From a virus, in IMG/VR virus record IMGVR_UViG_3300047476_002354, positions 1 to 55,392 of that record: a stretch of 55,392 nt of DNA; one strand, written 5' to 3'. This document shows, one piece after another, positions 1 to 8,905 of this stretch. Under the pieces are notes generated by a model that did no database searches, was not told the origin of the DNA, and saw only the letters and a list, made by a program, of their open reading frames with translations. Every line of letters begins with the position of its first letter. The stretch's first letter is position 1. The position numbers and the translations under genes were made by a program.

Positions 1-18
1 CCTGATTAGGAAGTCAAA

Positions 19-2148
19 ATGGCAAATCAATACAATGAAGACTCAATCCAAATTCTGGAGAGTCAAGAAGCAGTGCGAACCCGTCCTGCTATGTACATTG
101 GAGATACTGGTAAAAAGGGTCTTCACCACCTTGTTTGGGAAATCTTAGACAACTCTGTTGATGAGCATATGGCTGGCCATTGTTCAAAGATTAATGTAAT
201 TGTTTCCGCAGACAACAAAACATTGACAGTAATTGACAATGGTCGTGGCATTCCAACAGCTGTTAAGCAAGAAGATCCTAAGAAAAGAAGCACTCTTGAA
301 ATTGTCCTTACTGAGCTTCACGCAGGTGGTAAGTTTGGCGATGACGGTTCTGGTTATGAAGCAGCAGGTGGTTTGCATGGTGTTGGCGCATCCTGTGTAA
401 ACTTTCTTTCTTTGAACCTTACTGCAGAAGTTAGCAGAGATAAAAAGCTATATCAATTAAACTTTGAAAGAGGCATTCCAGTCGGCTCAATTAAGGAGAT
501 TGGAACTTCTACAAATACTGGAACAAAGATTATATTTACCCCAGACTTCAATATCTTTGGTCAGTTTGCAGTAGAAGATGCTTTTCGTGAGCATTTGATT
601 GATAGCTTTGAAGTTGATGAAGTTTTTGCCGAGTGTTCTGGTAAATGGCGTAAAGCTTTAATTAATGGAGAAGTAAATGGCGCTATCTTTTTTGATATCT
701 TTAAAGCAACAAAGATTAGTGAACAATCTTTAGATGTCATTTACAGAATTTGGTACAAGCGCTCTAACGACAATATCCAATTTGATGAAAATGTACTACT
801 ACGTCGTCTTCGTGAAACTGCCTATCTTAATGGCGGTTTAAAAATTGTTTATGAAAATAAACACACAGGCAACAAAGAAGAATTTTATTTTGAAGGCGGT
901 ATTGCTGACTATGTTAGTTACCTTGCATCTTCAAGAACTGGTGTTTTTCCAACCAAGCCATTTTTCTTTGACAATAAAAGTGGAAAAGTTAATGTTCAAG
1001 TATCTTTCCAATATGGTGAAGAAGATGAAGAAACTATTCATACATATGCAAACAACATTAATACAGCAGATGGTGGTACACACTTAAGTGGGTTTAAAAC
1101 TTCCATTACCAGAGTTGTTAATCAATTCGCACGTTCTTCTGGAGTTTTAAAGGAAAAGGAACCAAATTTAACAGGTGAAGATATCCGAGAAGGAATTATT
1201 GCCATTATTTCTGTTCGCCTTCCTCAACCTCAATTCGAAGGTCAGACTAAGGGTAAGTTAGGCTCGCAAGAAGTTGAAGGTGTAGTTAACAGATTATTTT
1301 CTGAAGCAATCACCGAATACTTTGAAAAAAACCCTACAATCGTCAAGAATATTGCTGAAAGAGCACTTAGAGCTGCAAAGGCAAGAGCAGCAGCTAAACG
1401 TGCGTCAGAATCCATCAAAAGGCAGGGTTTTCTTGGGCGTTCTGGTTCTTTACCAGGAAAGCTTTCTGATTGTAACTCAGAAGATGCTACTTCTACAGAA
1501 CTTTACATTGTAGAAGGCGATTCTGCTGCTGGTTCTTGTAAGGGCGGGCGTGATCCTGAATTCCAAGCTGTTATGCCAATTCGTGGAAAGATTATCAACC
1601 CCGAAAAGAATGATTATGCCAAGTTGATGCAAAATGAAGAAGTGGCTGCAATCATTTCTGCTTTAGGCACTGGCATTCGTGATGATTTTAATATTGATGA
1701 TTTAAGATATGGAAAAATCATCATTATGACTGACGCTGATGATGATGGTGCACATATTGCTGCACTTTTAATGACATTCTTCTATAGATTTATGCGTCCG
1801 TTAATCACAGAAGGGCATCTCTTCTTAGCAAAACCACCACTATACCGTGTGATTGTTAAGAATCAAAGATTTTACATCCATACAAATGAAGAACTTGACT
1901 CCTATCGCAAGAAGTATGGTGATAAAATAGAAGTAACTCGTTTTAAAGGTCTAGGCGAAATGGATGCCGATGAACTTGGTGTTACAACAATGGAAATTGG
2001 AAAGCGACAGGTTATTCAAGTAACTGTCGATGATGCCGATGAAGCCTCAAGAATCTTGTCTGTATTGATGGGAAGCAATGTTGGGCCTCGTAAAGAGCAT
2101 ATTATTAACAAATCTGCCGGTCGTGCAGTGGAGATGAACAATGGGTAG
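19..2148 (+). CDS. gyrB: DNA gyrase subunit B (type IIA topoisomerase ATPase/TOPRIM subunit)
   Basis: This is the ATPase and metal-binding subunit of a type IIA topoisomerase, which works with the GyrA encoded next to it. The GHKL ATP site is intact: E41 and N45 in the EILDNSVDE stretch, DNGRGIP at 73-79, GGLHGVG at 117-123 and the QTKGKLG loop at 409-415. The TOPRIM domain has EGDSAAG from E500 and DADDDG with D572 and D574. At 709 aa it is longer than ParE but lacks the C-terminal insert of proteobacterial GyrB. Compared with E. coli GyrB from memory, about 70 extra residues (roughly 181-255) sit inside the ATPase domain, between the GTKIIF and RRLRETAYLN segments. An AGGAAG ribosome site lies just upstream of the start. 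The last 8 bases overlap gyrA, which implies coupled translation. Confidence 0.96.
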   Translation: MANQYNEDSIQILESQEAVRTRPAMYIGDTGKKGLHHLVWEILDNSVDEHMAGHCSKINVIVSADNKTLTVIDNGRGIPTAVKQEDPKKRSTLEIVLTELHAGGKFGDDGSGYEAAGGLHGVGASCVNFLSLNLTAEVSRDKKLYQLNFERGIPVGSIKEIGTSTNTGTKIIFTPDFNIFGQFAVEDAFREHLIDSFEVDEVFAECSGKWRKALINGEVNGAIFFDIFKATKISEQSLDVIYRIWYKRSNDNIQFDENVLLRRLRETAYLNGGLKIVYENKHTGNKEEFYFEGGIADYVSYLASSRTGVFPTKPFFFDNKSGKVNVQVSFQYGEEDEETIHTYANNINTADGGTHLSGFKTSITRVVNQFARSSGVLKEKEPNLTGEDIREGIIAIISVRLPQPQFEGQTKGKLGSQEVEGVVNRLFSEAITEYFEKNPTIVKNIAERALRAAKARAAAKRASESIKRQGFLGRSGSLPGKLSDCNSEDATSTELYIVEGDSAAGSCKGGRDPEFQAVMPIRGKIINPEKNDYAKLMQNEEVAAIISALGTGIRDDFNIDDLRYGKIIIMTDADDDGAHIAALLMTFFYRFMRPLITEGHLFLAKPPLYRVIVKNQRFYIHTNEELDSYRKKYGDKIEVTRFKGLGEMDADELGVTTMEIGKRQVIQVTVDDADEASRILSVLMGSNVGPRKEHIINKSAGRAVEMNNG

Positions 2149-4660
2149 AAAACCTAAGAACGTAGAAGTTGAAACACTTTCAACAGCTGAAGATTACATT
2201 ATTCAAAAAGAGTTCATTGAGCTTATTGATGAGCGCTTTACGAATTATGCTTTTGCTGTGATGGAAGACCGTGCGCTTCCAGATGCTAGGGACGGTATGA
2301 AACCGTCCCAACGCAGAACTCTTGTTGCCATGAATGATCTTAACCTTCGTTCTGGAGGCAAGACTAAGAAGTGTGCAAAGATTTGTGGTGACGTATCGGG
2401 CAACTACCATCCTCACGGTGAAGCAGTTGTTTACCCAACACTTGTACGTATGGCACAAGATTGGTCATTAAGATATCCACTTATCACCCCTCAAGGTAAC
2501 TTTGGCTCTCCAGCTCCTGAAGATAAGCCAGCTGCTATGCGATATACAGAAGCTAAGTTTTCTGTTTTCGGTGACCAGATGATTTCTGAGCTTTCTGACC
2601 AAGTTGTGGACTATGTCTCAAACTACAACGATGAGTTAATGGAACCTACAGTACTTCCTTCATTACTGCCAAACCTTATCATTAATGGATGTTCTGGTAT
2701 TGCTGTTGGATGGGCAACAAATATGGCTCCTCACAATTTACGTGAGGTTGCAAACCTTATTGATGCTTATATTAAGAATCCAGAGATTACTGATGAAGAA
2801 GTAATTAACATTCTCCCGGGCCCTGATTTTCCTGTTCCTTGTAAAATCCTTGGCACTGAAGGTATTAAAAGCTACTTAACATCTGGTCGTGGAACGGTGC
2901 AAATTGAGGGCTACTACTCCATTGAACAAGAAAAGAGTGGCCAACAGTTCATTAAGGTTACTGCATTGCCTTATGGTGGTTCAGCTGAAGGTTTTTGTCG
3001 TGAAATTAAAGAGCTTGTTGAATCAAAAAGAGTAGAGGGTATCACCAACCTTAAAAACCTTACCAACAAGAAGGGTATGGACATTCGCATTTGGGTTGGA
3101 AAGAATGCTAACTCAAATGTTGTTTTAAATCTTATTTTAAAACACACGTCTTTACGCACCAACTTTTCTGTTAACTCCACTGTCTTAATGGATGGTAAAA
3201 AAGTTGTTGAAAACGTACCTGTTATCAAACTGGTAGAAGTTTTTGTCAACCATCGCAAAGAAGTGCTTACGAGGAAATTCAATGCGGAGCTTGCTAAAAA
3301 TAATCGAAGAACTCATATTTTGGAGGGCCTTATTGGAATTACCTCTAAAATTGATGCGGTTATCAAACTTATTCGGGAAGCTGATAATCGGGAAATTGCA
3401 CTCCAAGGACTGATTGACGGCGGGTTTGTCGTCTCACCTGAACAAGCAGATGCTGTTCTTAAGATTACCCTTGGTAACTTAACAAAGCTTGACACTCGTG
3501 CCATGAATGATGAGTTTGACAAGTTGACGAAGCGTAGTGAATGGTTGACTGACCAACTTGCTTCTGACAAGAAAATGCTCAAGCTTATATCCAAAGAACA
3601 GCTAGAGCTTGCTGAAAAGATTGGTGATGATAGACGTTGCGAGATTATTGAATCTGCTGGAACTCTTTCAGTTGAAGACTTAATCCCAGAAGAGAATATT
3701 ATTGTTTCTCTGACTAAGGATGGATATATCAAGAGAGTTCCAACCACAACATTCAAAGCTCAAAATCGTGGTGGAAAAGGTGTCATTGGCGTTAAGTCAC
3801 GAGAAGAAGACGAAGCAGCTGATATCTTCCCTGGTTCAACTCATGATCTTTTCTTGTTCTTTACTAATCAGGGCAACCTCTTAAAGAAAAAGGGACACGA
3901 AATTCCACTATCTTCAAGAACTTCAAAGGGAATGCACCTCGCTAATCTCTTGAATCTTAATCCAGATGAAAAAGTGTCTTCAACTATCACACTTAAAACT
4001 CTTGATTCTGATGGCTACTTCATTATGACGACAAAGAAGGGCTTAGTAAAGCGGAGCGAGATTCGTGATTACGACTCATCTTTGCGCAAGCGTGGTCTTA
4101 AAGCTATTACCCTTACAGATGGTGACGAATTAGCAGTTGTTCAAATTACAAATGGAAACCAAGATATCATGTTCGTTACTGGCGACGGAATGGCTGTACG
4201 TTATAACGAAGAAGTAGTTCGTTCTACAGGTAAAAATTCACAAGGCTGCAAGGCTATGCTTTTATCAGAGAATGATTCGATTGTAGCTATGATGTCTTTT
4301 AGCCCTGAAGAAAATCCTTCTGTATTAGTTATTACTGAGCAGGGATTTGGTAAGAAAACAGACACAGCTGATTATCGTTCTACTTCTGGAAGATATGTCA
4401 AGGGTCTTAAGACTATAAACCAAGTTAAAAAAGACCGTAATGGCAAAATAGTTGCTGCTGCTATAGTCCAAGATGATGATGACTTCATTACTTTAACATC
4501 TAAGGGAAAGATGATTCGTAATCGAGTAGCAGATATAAAGTCAAAGGGACGTTCAAACATGGGTATCACCTTGGTTTCCCTTGACAATGGTGACACAGTT
4601 CAAACTGTCAAGGTTGTTAAAACAGAACCTGAAGAGGAATATACAGAAGAAATGGACTAA
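2141..4660 (+). CDS. gyrA: DNA gyrase subunit A (DNA cleavage and wrapping subunit)
   Basis: This is the DNA-cleaving subunit. The catalytic tyrosine is Y135 in AAMRYTE, with R134 before it. The winged-helix region reads HPHGEAVVYP at 90-99, and the isoleucine-wedge segment GIAVGWATN lies near 186. The C-terminal half has tandem beta-pinwheel blades, the first with a GyrA-box variant QNRGGKG at 541-547. That motif marks gyrase-type DNA wrapping, so negative supercoiling is more likely than pure decatenation. The 839-aa length is near full bacterial GyrA. The positions matching the quinolone contacts S83 and D87 of E. coli GyrA are A95 and P99 here. The acidic tail (EPEEEYTEEMD) also resembles bacterial GyrA. 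The start codon lies inside the end of gyrB in another frame. Confidence 0.95.
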   Translation: MGRKPKNVEVETLSTAEDYIIQKEFIELIDERFTNYAFAVMEDRALPDARDGMKPSQRRTLVAMNDLNLRSGGKTKKCAKICGDVSGNYHPHGEAVVYPTLVRMAQDWSLRYPLITPQGNFGSPAPEDKPAAMRYTEAKFSVFGDQMISELSDQVVDYVSNYNDELMEPTVLPSLLPNLIINGCSGIAVGWATNMAPHNLREVANLIDAYIKNPEITDEEVINILPGPDFPVPCKILGTEGIKSYLTSGRGTVQIEGYYSIEQEKSGQQFIKVTALPYGGSAEGFCREIKELVESKRVEGITNLKNLTNKKGMDIRIWVGKNANSNVVLNLILKHTSLRTNFSVNSTVLMDGKKVVENVPVIKLVEVFVNHRKEVLTRKFNAELAKNNRRTHILEGLIGITSKIDAVIKLIREADNREIALQGLIDGGFVVSPEQADAVLKITLGNLTKLDTRAMNDEFDKLTKRSEWLTDQLASDKKMLKLISKEQLELAEKIGDDRRCEIIESAGTLSVEDLIPEENIIVSLTKDGYIKRVPTTTFKAQNRGGKGVIGVKSREEDEAADIFPGSTHDLFLFFTNQGNLLKKKGHEIPLSSRTSKGMHLANLLNLNPDEKVSSTITLKTLDSDGYFIMTTKKGLVKRSEIRDYDSSLRKRGLKAITLTDGDELAVVQITNGNQDIMFVTGDGMAVRYNEEVVRSTGKNSQGCKAMLLSENDSIVAMMSFSPEENPSVLVITEQGFGKKTDTADYRSTSGRYVKGLKTINQVKKDRNGKIVAAAIVQDDDDFITLTSKGKMIRNRVADIKSKGRSNMGITLVSLDNGDTVQTVKVVKTEPEEEYTEEMD

Positions 4661-4691
4661 TATTAATATATCTTATTAAGGATATTTAAAT

Positions 4692-5096
4692 ATGGCAAAT
4701 GCACTTTACGATACTGGAAGAAATGCTTTTTTAAGAGGCGATTTAAGTTGGAACTCTAATACTTTCAAAGTAGTATTATTATCGAGTTCATATACACCTA
4801 ATCTTTCCACACATCAGTATTTATCAAGTATTTCAGCTGGTACTAGAGTGGCCACATCTTCTGCCTTAACAACATTATTACCAGGAGCCGGAGTTGCTGA
4901 TGCGAGTGACATTACATTCACATCAGTTTCCGGCTCTCAAGTCACTCAGTTTGTTGTTTATAGAGACACTGGAGTTGAATCCACATCTCAACTAGTAGCT
5001 TATTTTGATACAGCCATTAACCTACCTATTACCCCCAATGGCGGAGATATAACTTTAACTTGGTCAAATGATACTAATAGAATTTTTAAACTTTAG
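4692..5096 (+). CDS. Conserved tailed-phage protein of unknown function (134 aa)
   Basis: The protein opens with MANALYDTGRNAFLRGDLSW and ends with PNGGDITLTWSNDTNRIFKL. I recognise this pattern as a small family found in many tailed phages, usually among virion or fibre genes, with no firmly assigned biochemical role. It is rich in Ser, Thr and Val with alternating hydrophobics, which suggests a compact beta fold. It has no signal peptide or membrane segment. An AAGGAT ribosome site precedes the ATG, 31 bases after gyrA, so it may be read from the same transcript. It starts a run of virion-type genes on the + strand. Confidence 0.75.
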   Translation: MANALYDTGRNAFLRGDLSWNSNTFKVVLLSSSYTPNLSTHQYLSSISAGTRVATSSALTTLLPGAGVADASDITFTSVSGSQVTQFVVYRDTGVESTSQLVAYFDTAINLPITPNGGDITLTWSNDTNRIFKL

Positions 5097-5104
5097 GAGC
5101 AGAA

Positions 5105-5353
5105 ATGGATTATTCAACATACACAATAGAAGAACTTGCAGCTCTTAAAGATGAGAAAGAGCTATTATTTGAATCTGCAAAGCTTGAACTTAATGAAGTT
5201 GCTGATGCTTTAAGAGACAAACTTATAAACCAAGAGTTAGAAAACAAACTTTCTCAAATGTCACCTGAAGAAATCGAAATTCTCAGAAACATGATTCCTG
5301 TTCAAATGTCTATCCCCAGTATACAATCTGAAGAGGAAATGGGTAAGTTATAA
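5105..5353 (+). CDS. Small helical hypothetical protein (82 aa)
   Basis: I do not recognise this protein. It is acidic and strongly helical: residues about 7-65 have heptad-like spacing (EELAALKDEKELLFESAKLELNEV and onward) consistent with a short coiled coil. The C-terminal 20 residues are more polar. It starts 8 bases after the previous gene, behind TTAGGAGCAGAA, a good ribosome site, so it is probably a real cotranscribed gene. A role as a small adaptor or chaperone for the neighbouring virion proteins is possible but not shown. Confidence 0.65.
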   Translation: MDYSTYTIEELAALKDEKELLFESAKLELNEVADALRDKLINQELENKLSQMSPEEIEILRNMIPVQMSIPSIQSEEEMGKL

Positions 5354-5364
5354 CCGCTTAAGAT

Positions 5365-6480
5365 ATGAGCGCTGATGACTTCAAAGCGCAAGCTACAAAC
5401 CAAAGTATTGGCGCTACATCAATACCATCTGAAGAGTCCTTTGGCACTGCAACTATAGCTTTAAGACAAAGGGTTACTTTATCATCTGGTATTACTTCAC
5501 TAGCTTCATTTCCAACCAATTCTAGCTTAGCATTTACCAGAGGATTTACAATTTCATCTGGAATAGCAACATCTGAAGCATTTCAAAACGACAATACATT
5601 TTTACAAAACAATTCATTAGATGTATTACCAATAGGCAAACTTTTGAGAGATTCAGAAATAGTCTCTCCTACAATTAATTCATCTATTGATATAGCTCTT
5701 GTGCCAATAGGTTCAGCAGAGTCATTACCCTCATCCTCTGTTGGAAATATTGCATATATATCATTCTCAGGAAATGGGATAAGTAGTGCAGAGCTTTTAG
5801 GAAATCACACATTTAACTCTATATCTTATATAGAGCAAATTTCATCAATAAACTCACAGATATATTTAAGTACAAACAACATTGTATCTTTAGAAAATAG
5901 TATATATCCTACTTCCATAGGAACATCACAAGTTTTACAAAATGATAACTATTTTGGCAGCTTAGTAGGTATTGTTTTAACTACGGGAATACCATCAGGT
6001 TTTTCATCGCCAATCAATTCCACTATAGAACCGATAGGCTCATTACAAAATATATTGCTTGGTAGCGGAATAGCTTCTAAAGAATTATTTGGAAGAAGAT
6101 TAACGTTTTTTCCTCCTCCGCCTTCATACCTTAGAAATGGTTTTATCTATGGATACACGGTAGTAGTAAATAACATTTTTGTCACTTTAGAAAGGCAAAA
6201 TCTTTTAGATACTATAACCAGAATTCCAAAAAAGATAGAAAACTTACAATCAAAGTCTGAAAGTATTAACGGCTTTATCGAATCAAAAAATACATTATTT
6301 TCTAATATAGATACAGTTTATAGTATTGAAGTAGAAATAGCTCAAGAGCAAACAGTTATCGCAAGACAAACAAAGTACTATTTAGAAAGTTATATTAAGC
6401 AAAAGAATAAAATTACTAGCAATATATATGTCGATGAGAATAACAATTTCTATGGTGTTAGGAAAGGAAGAATAACCTAA
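5365..6480 (+). CDS. Repeat-containing probable virion protein (371 aa)
   Basis: Residues 1-260 hold at least five degenerate copies of a short motif of the form G-I-x-S-x-E-x-F/L-G-x-x-x-F. Examples are SIPSEESFGTATI, GIATSEAFQNDNTF, GISSAELLGNHTF, TSIGTSQVLQNDNYF and GIASKELFGRRLTF. Similar repeats occur in phage tail and fibre proteins. After a proline-rich joint (FFPPPPSYL, about 248-257) the last 110 residues change character to a charged helical or coiled-coil stretch. There is no signal peptide. The ribosome site is weak, so this start is less certain. The function is unknown; a structural role is inferred from the repeats and neighbours. Confidence 0.65.
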   Translation: MSADDFKAQATNQSIGATSIPSEESFGTATIALRQRVTLSSGITSLASFPTNSSLAFTRGFTISSGIATSEAFQNDNTFLQNNSLDVLPIGKLLRDSEIVSPTINSSIDIALVPIGSAESLPSSSVGNIAYISFSGNGISSAELLGNHTFNSISYIEQISSINSQIYLSTNNIVSLENSIYPTSIGTSQVLQNDNYFGSLVGIVLTTGIPSGFSSPINSTIEPIGSLQNILLGSGIASKELFGRRLTFFPPPPSYLRNGFIYGYTVVVNNIFVTLERQNLLDTITRIPKKIENLQSKSESINGFIESKNTLFSNIDTVYSIEVEIAQEQTVIARQTKYYLESYIKQKNKITSNIYVDENNNFYGVRKGRIT

Positions 6481-6494
6481 CAAGGATTAATAAA

Positions 6495-6806
6495 ATGCCG
6501 CAAAATCCAATTTACACAAACTCTACAATAAAAATTTATGCAAAGATTAAAGATGAGGATGGGAATTATGTCGATCCTACAGGTCTTGATTTTTACATTA
6601 CTGGGCCTGGTGCTGGCGCTACTACAATTAATTACACCTATGGAGATGGAATTGTCTTAAAGTCTGGTGTTGGAACAACTGGAATTTATTATGTTGAATA
6701 TTTACCAACAACATCTGGAAGATACAAGTACACATGGGAAGCGTCAGGAACGATTCAGGCTGCATTTAAAAGTTTCTTTGAAGTTGACGACTCTAGGTGG
6801 AGCTAA
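6495..6806 (+). CDS. Small beta-sandwich phage protein (103 aa)
   Basis: This short beta-rich protein has the layout STIKIYAKIKDEDGNYVDPTG, then TGIYYVEYLPTTSGRYKYTWEASG. That pattern matches small Ig-like phage proteins encoded near tail genes, in which the D-x-DGNxVDPT loop is followed by a GxYYxxY/GxYxYxW hairpin. It has no catalytic residues or membrane segment. The ribosome site is CAAGGATTAATAAA before the ATG. The stop codon shares one base with the next start (TAATG), so translation of the two is probably coupled. Its exact virion role is unknown. Confidence 0.65.
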   Translation: MPQNPIYTNSTIKIYAKIKDEDGNYVDPTGLDFYITGPGAGATTINYTYGDGIVLKSGVGTTGIYYVEYLPTTSGRYKYTWEASGTIQAAFKSFFEVDDSRWS

Positions 6807-7753
6807 TGAGCTTTCCTGGTTCACTTACTAGATTACAATTTGCAACTGGTTTATTAATCAGAAGCGTAAAAGTAAATGGAGATTACTTACTTGTAGATAA
6901 TTGTACTATTAATCAATTTCAAGAAATTGACATGAATAAACTTTACATACAAGGCGGACCAGGAACGGCTATAGCTAACATTGGTGCTAAAAAATTTACG
7001 GGAGAGTTAAGTTTTCCAATAAGAGTAGATAGAGATAACAATTTGGAGCCAGCTGTAAAAACAATTCTTCAACATGCTGAAAATCCAATGTATGCCCTAA
7101 CACTTGACACTAATCATGTGCTTTCTTACCTTGATTTGACAGCTGAAAATGGTGGTACTGATAATAACGAACTACTGTCTTTAGACCAAATGGTGTTAAA
7201 AAGTTTATCAATCACTTGTTCTTCAGATGATGATATAAAAGTTTCTGCTTCTTTTGAGGGAATGATCGACGTTAGAAGCAGCTCGGATTATGCTGTACCT
7301 GATGAAAATCATGTTATGGGTAGGTCTTTAAACTGGGGAGACTGTGACGCAAGCAGATACCAATCTACAATGAGAAGTGTTTCTAATTTCACTTTGCAAA
7401 TAAACAATGAAATAGAAACCCCTTCCTTTTTGATTCCATATTCTGCTACAGGGTCTACAAGAAGTGATCAAATAAGCTTTATAGGTGTTAAAGAGGTTAA
7501 ATGGTCTGGCGAAATGTCAGAATTTATAAGGGTTGGTGCAGAACTTGATACACACATTCATGGTGGGTGGATGGTAAACGAAAATTTACAATTTAATCTA
7601 GGCCCTATAACTGCAACATATAATGTTCCGCTATTTCAATTCGCTGAATTGCCCTTAACTTCAAAGATTTTAACAAGAAAAACAAAATGGAATGCGATGA
7701 TAGGCCCTGCGCAGCCAATGAAACTAGGAGGTCTTTTCACATTTCAAGAATAA
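6806..7753 (+). CDS. Tail-tube-like virion protein, first of two paralogs (315 aa)
   Basis: By eye this protein is related to its downstream neighbour. Both have an N-terminal S-V/L-K-V-x-G-x-Y segment, a Y-I/V-QG-x-P and NIG-x-K stretch about 25 residues later, and a central F-x-L/V-QI-x-N strand followed by F-I/L-G-V/I-x-x-V/I-K-x-SG. The fold looks all-beta, as expected of tube or ring-forming tail proteins. I chose ATG 6806 because it overlaps the previous stop as TAATG and has GGTGGAG just upstream. A GTG at 6797 would add three residues but sits inside that ribosome site. Codon use is ordinary AT-rich, unlike the paralog. A role as minor tube, tail-completion or initiator protein is possible. 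Confidence 0.6.
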   Translation: MSFPGSLTRLQFATGLLIRSVKVNGDYLLVDNCTINQFQEIDMNKLYIQGGPGTAIANIGAKKFTGELSFPIRVDRDNNLEPAVKTILQHAENPMYALTLDTNHVLSYLDLTAENGGTDNNELLSLDQMVLKSLSITCSSDDDIKVSASFEGMIDVRSSSDYAVPDENHVMGRSLNWGDCDASRYQSTMRSVSNFTLQINNEIETPSFLIPYSATGSTRSDQISFIGVKEVKWSGEMSEFIRVGAELDTHIHGGWMVNENLQFNLGPITATYNVPLFQFAELPLTSKILTRKTKWNAMIGPAQPMKLGGLFTFQE

Positions 7754-7829
7754 AAAGACAATATTACTAAAATGTAATAAAGGAAAAATTTGCATCTTAA
7801 AAGTTTAAATTGGTAAAGGGAGATTTATT

Positions 7830-8852
7830 ATGCCTCTTAATAATAATCTATTCGGTGTTTATAAGTCACTTAAGGTTAGTGGTGTAACTTATGTTGCTGA
7901 GTCTGCAACCAGAAAGGTTGAGATGGAAGTAGACGCAAAGAACTATGTACAAGGTTCACCAAAGGCTCGTGTTCTTAACATCGGTGGTACAAAAGAATCT
8001 ATTTCCATCACCGCTCCTATCCTTGTTGGTGGTGGACAAAGTGTCGATGGAAGATCATTAGCTAACACCAAGATTTCTGAAATCTTGGACCCAAACAATG
8101 CTAGACTTCCAGTTCTTGAATCTGCTACTTACAAAGTTAGCCCAGAAGGCGCTAGTGTAACTATCAACCTCAAGTCTGATGGTGATCCAGGAAGCAATAC
8201 TGACGCATCTGCAAGACCATTTGAAGTATCTGGTAGAGAAATCGAAGAGCTTAAGCCTAATAGTGCTGGCGGTCCTTCAAGAGTTGCTCGTTTCTACGAC
8301 TTCAGAGTACAAATTGGTAACAGAAAATACTTCATCATGGAAGCAACCCTCAACGTTAATTCTTCCGTTACCGAAGCTTACTTCTTAGTTCCTAACGACC
8401 CAGCTATTACAGACTCTGTAACCCAAGCTCGTATCACCCAAAGTATTGGTGGTAACATTGCTGCTGGTTACCAATTCCCATTCCTTGGTATCTCTGGTAT
8501 CAAGATCAGTGGACAAGGCAAGGCTGCTGTTGTTCTTAAGGATGTACCTGGTACTGCTAACTACGGCGACTACTACTTCTTCGATTACGATACAGAAGGT
8601 GGTACATTTGACGAGTCCCTCAACCTTGGTCTTGGTAAGGGACAATCTGACCTTACATTCCAAAGACCAGGTGTTGCAGTTTACGAAGCTCAAACATTTA
8701 TGCTTGAGATTTACGACCCTGTAGCTGCTGCATGGACAAACCTTCTTCCTGCTTCAATTGACTTGTCAAAGACAGTTGTTAACTCCTCAAACTTCTCAGT
8801 TACCACAGGTGTTCTTACTGTTGACTTTGACTTCTTCTGCTGGGTTCAATAA
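7830..8852 (+). CDS. Probable major virion protein, tail-tube-like (340 aa)
   Basis: This is the second of two adjacent paralogs, beginning MPLNNNLFGVYKSLKVSG. It is beta-rich with no signal peptide or membrane segment. It stands out by codon use: AAC, TTC, GAC, ATC and TAC are much more frequent than in neighbouring genes, the mark of a very abundant product. It has its own 76-base leader with a GGGAGA ribosome site, and a strong terminator follows 28 bases after the stop. The paralogy pattern and abundance fit a major tail tube protein. A decoration or other abundant ring protein would also fit. No structural match was run. Confidence 0.65.
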   Translation: MPLNNNLFGVYKSLKVSGVTYVAESATRKVEMEVDAKNYVQGSPKARVLNIGGTKESISITAPILVGGGQSVDGRSLANTKISEILDPNNARLPVLESATYKVSPEGASVTINLKSDGDPGSNTDASARPFEVSGREIEELKPNSAGGPSRVARFYDFRVQIGNRKYFIMEATLNVNSSVTEAYFLVPNDPAITDSVTQARITQSIGGNIAAGYQFPFLGISGIKISGQGKAAVVLKDVPGTANYGDYYFFDYDTEGGTFDESLNLGLGKGQSDLTFQRPGVAVYEAQTFMLEIYDPVAAAWTNLLPASIDLSKTVVNSSNFSVTTGVLTVDFDFFCWVQ

Positions 8853-8873
8853 TCTAGTAGCAGAAATGCTTAT

Positions 8874-8905
8874 AAAAAAAGCCTCCCATTTGGGAGGCTT
8901 TTTTT
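8874..8905. terminator. Bidirectional intrinsic terminator
   Basis: A perfect 7-bp GC-rich stem (GCCTCCC/GGGAGGC, 8881-8898) with the loop ATTT is flanked by seven A on the left (8874-8880) and seven T on the right. It can therefore terminate transcription from both strands. It sits exactly between the convergent tube-like gene and the BFN-domain gene, whose stop codon lies in the T-tract. Confidence 0.95.

Noticed and set aside
6797-6805. GTG 6797 as start of the first tube-like gene
   Set aside because: It falls inside the GGTGGAG ribosome site of ATG 6806, which also forms a TAATG overlap with the preceding stop.
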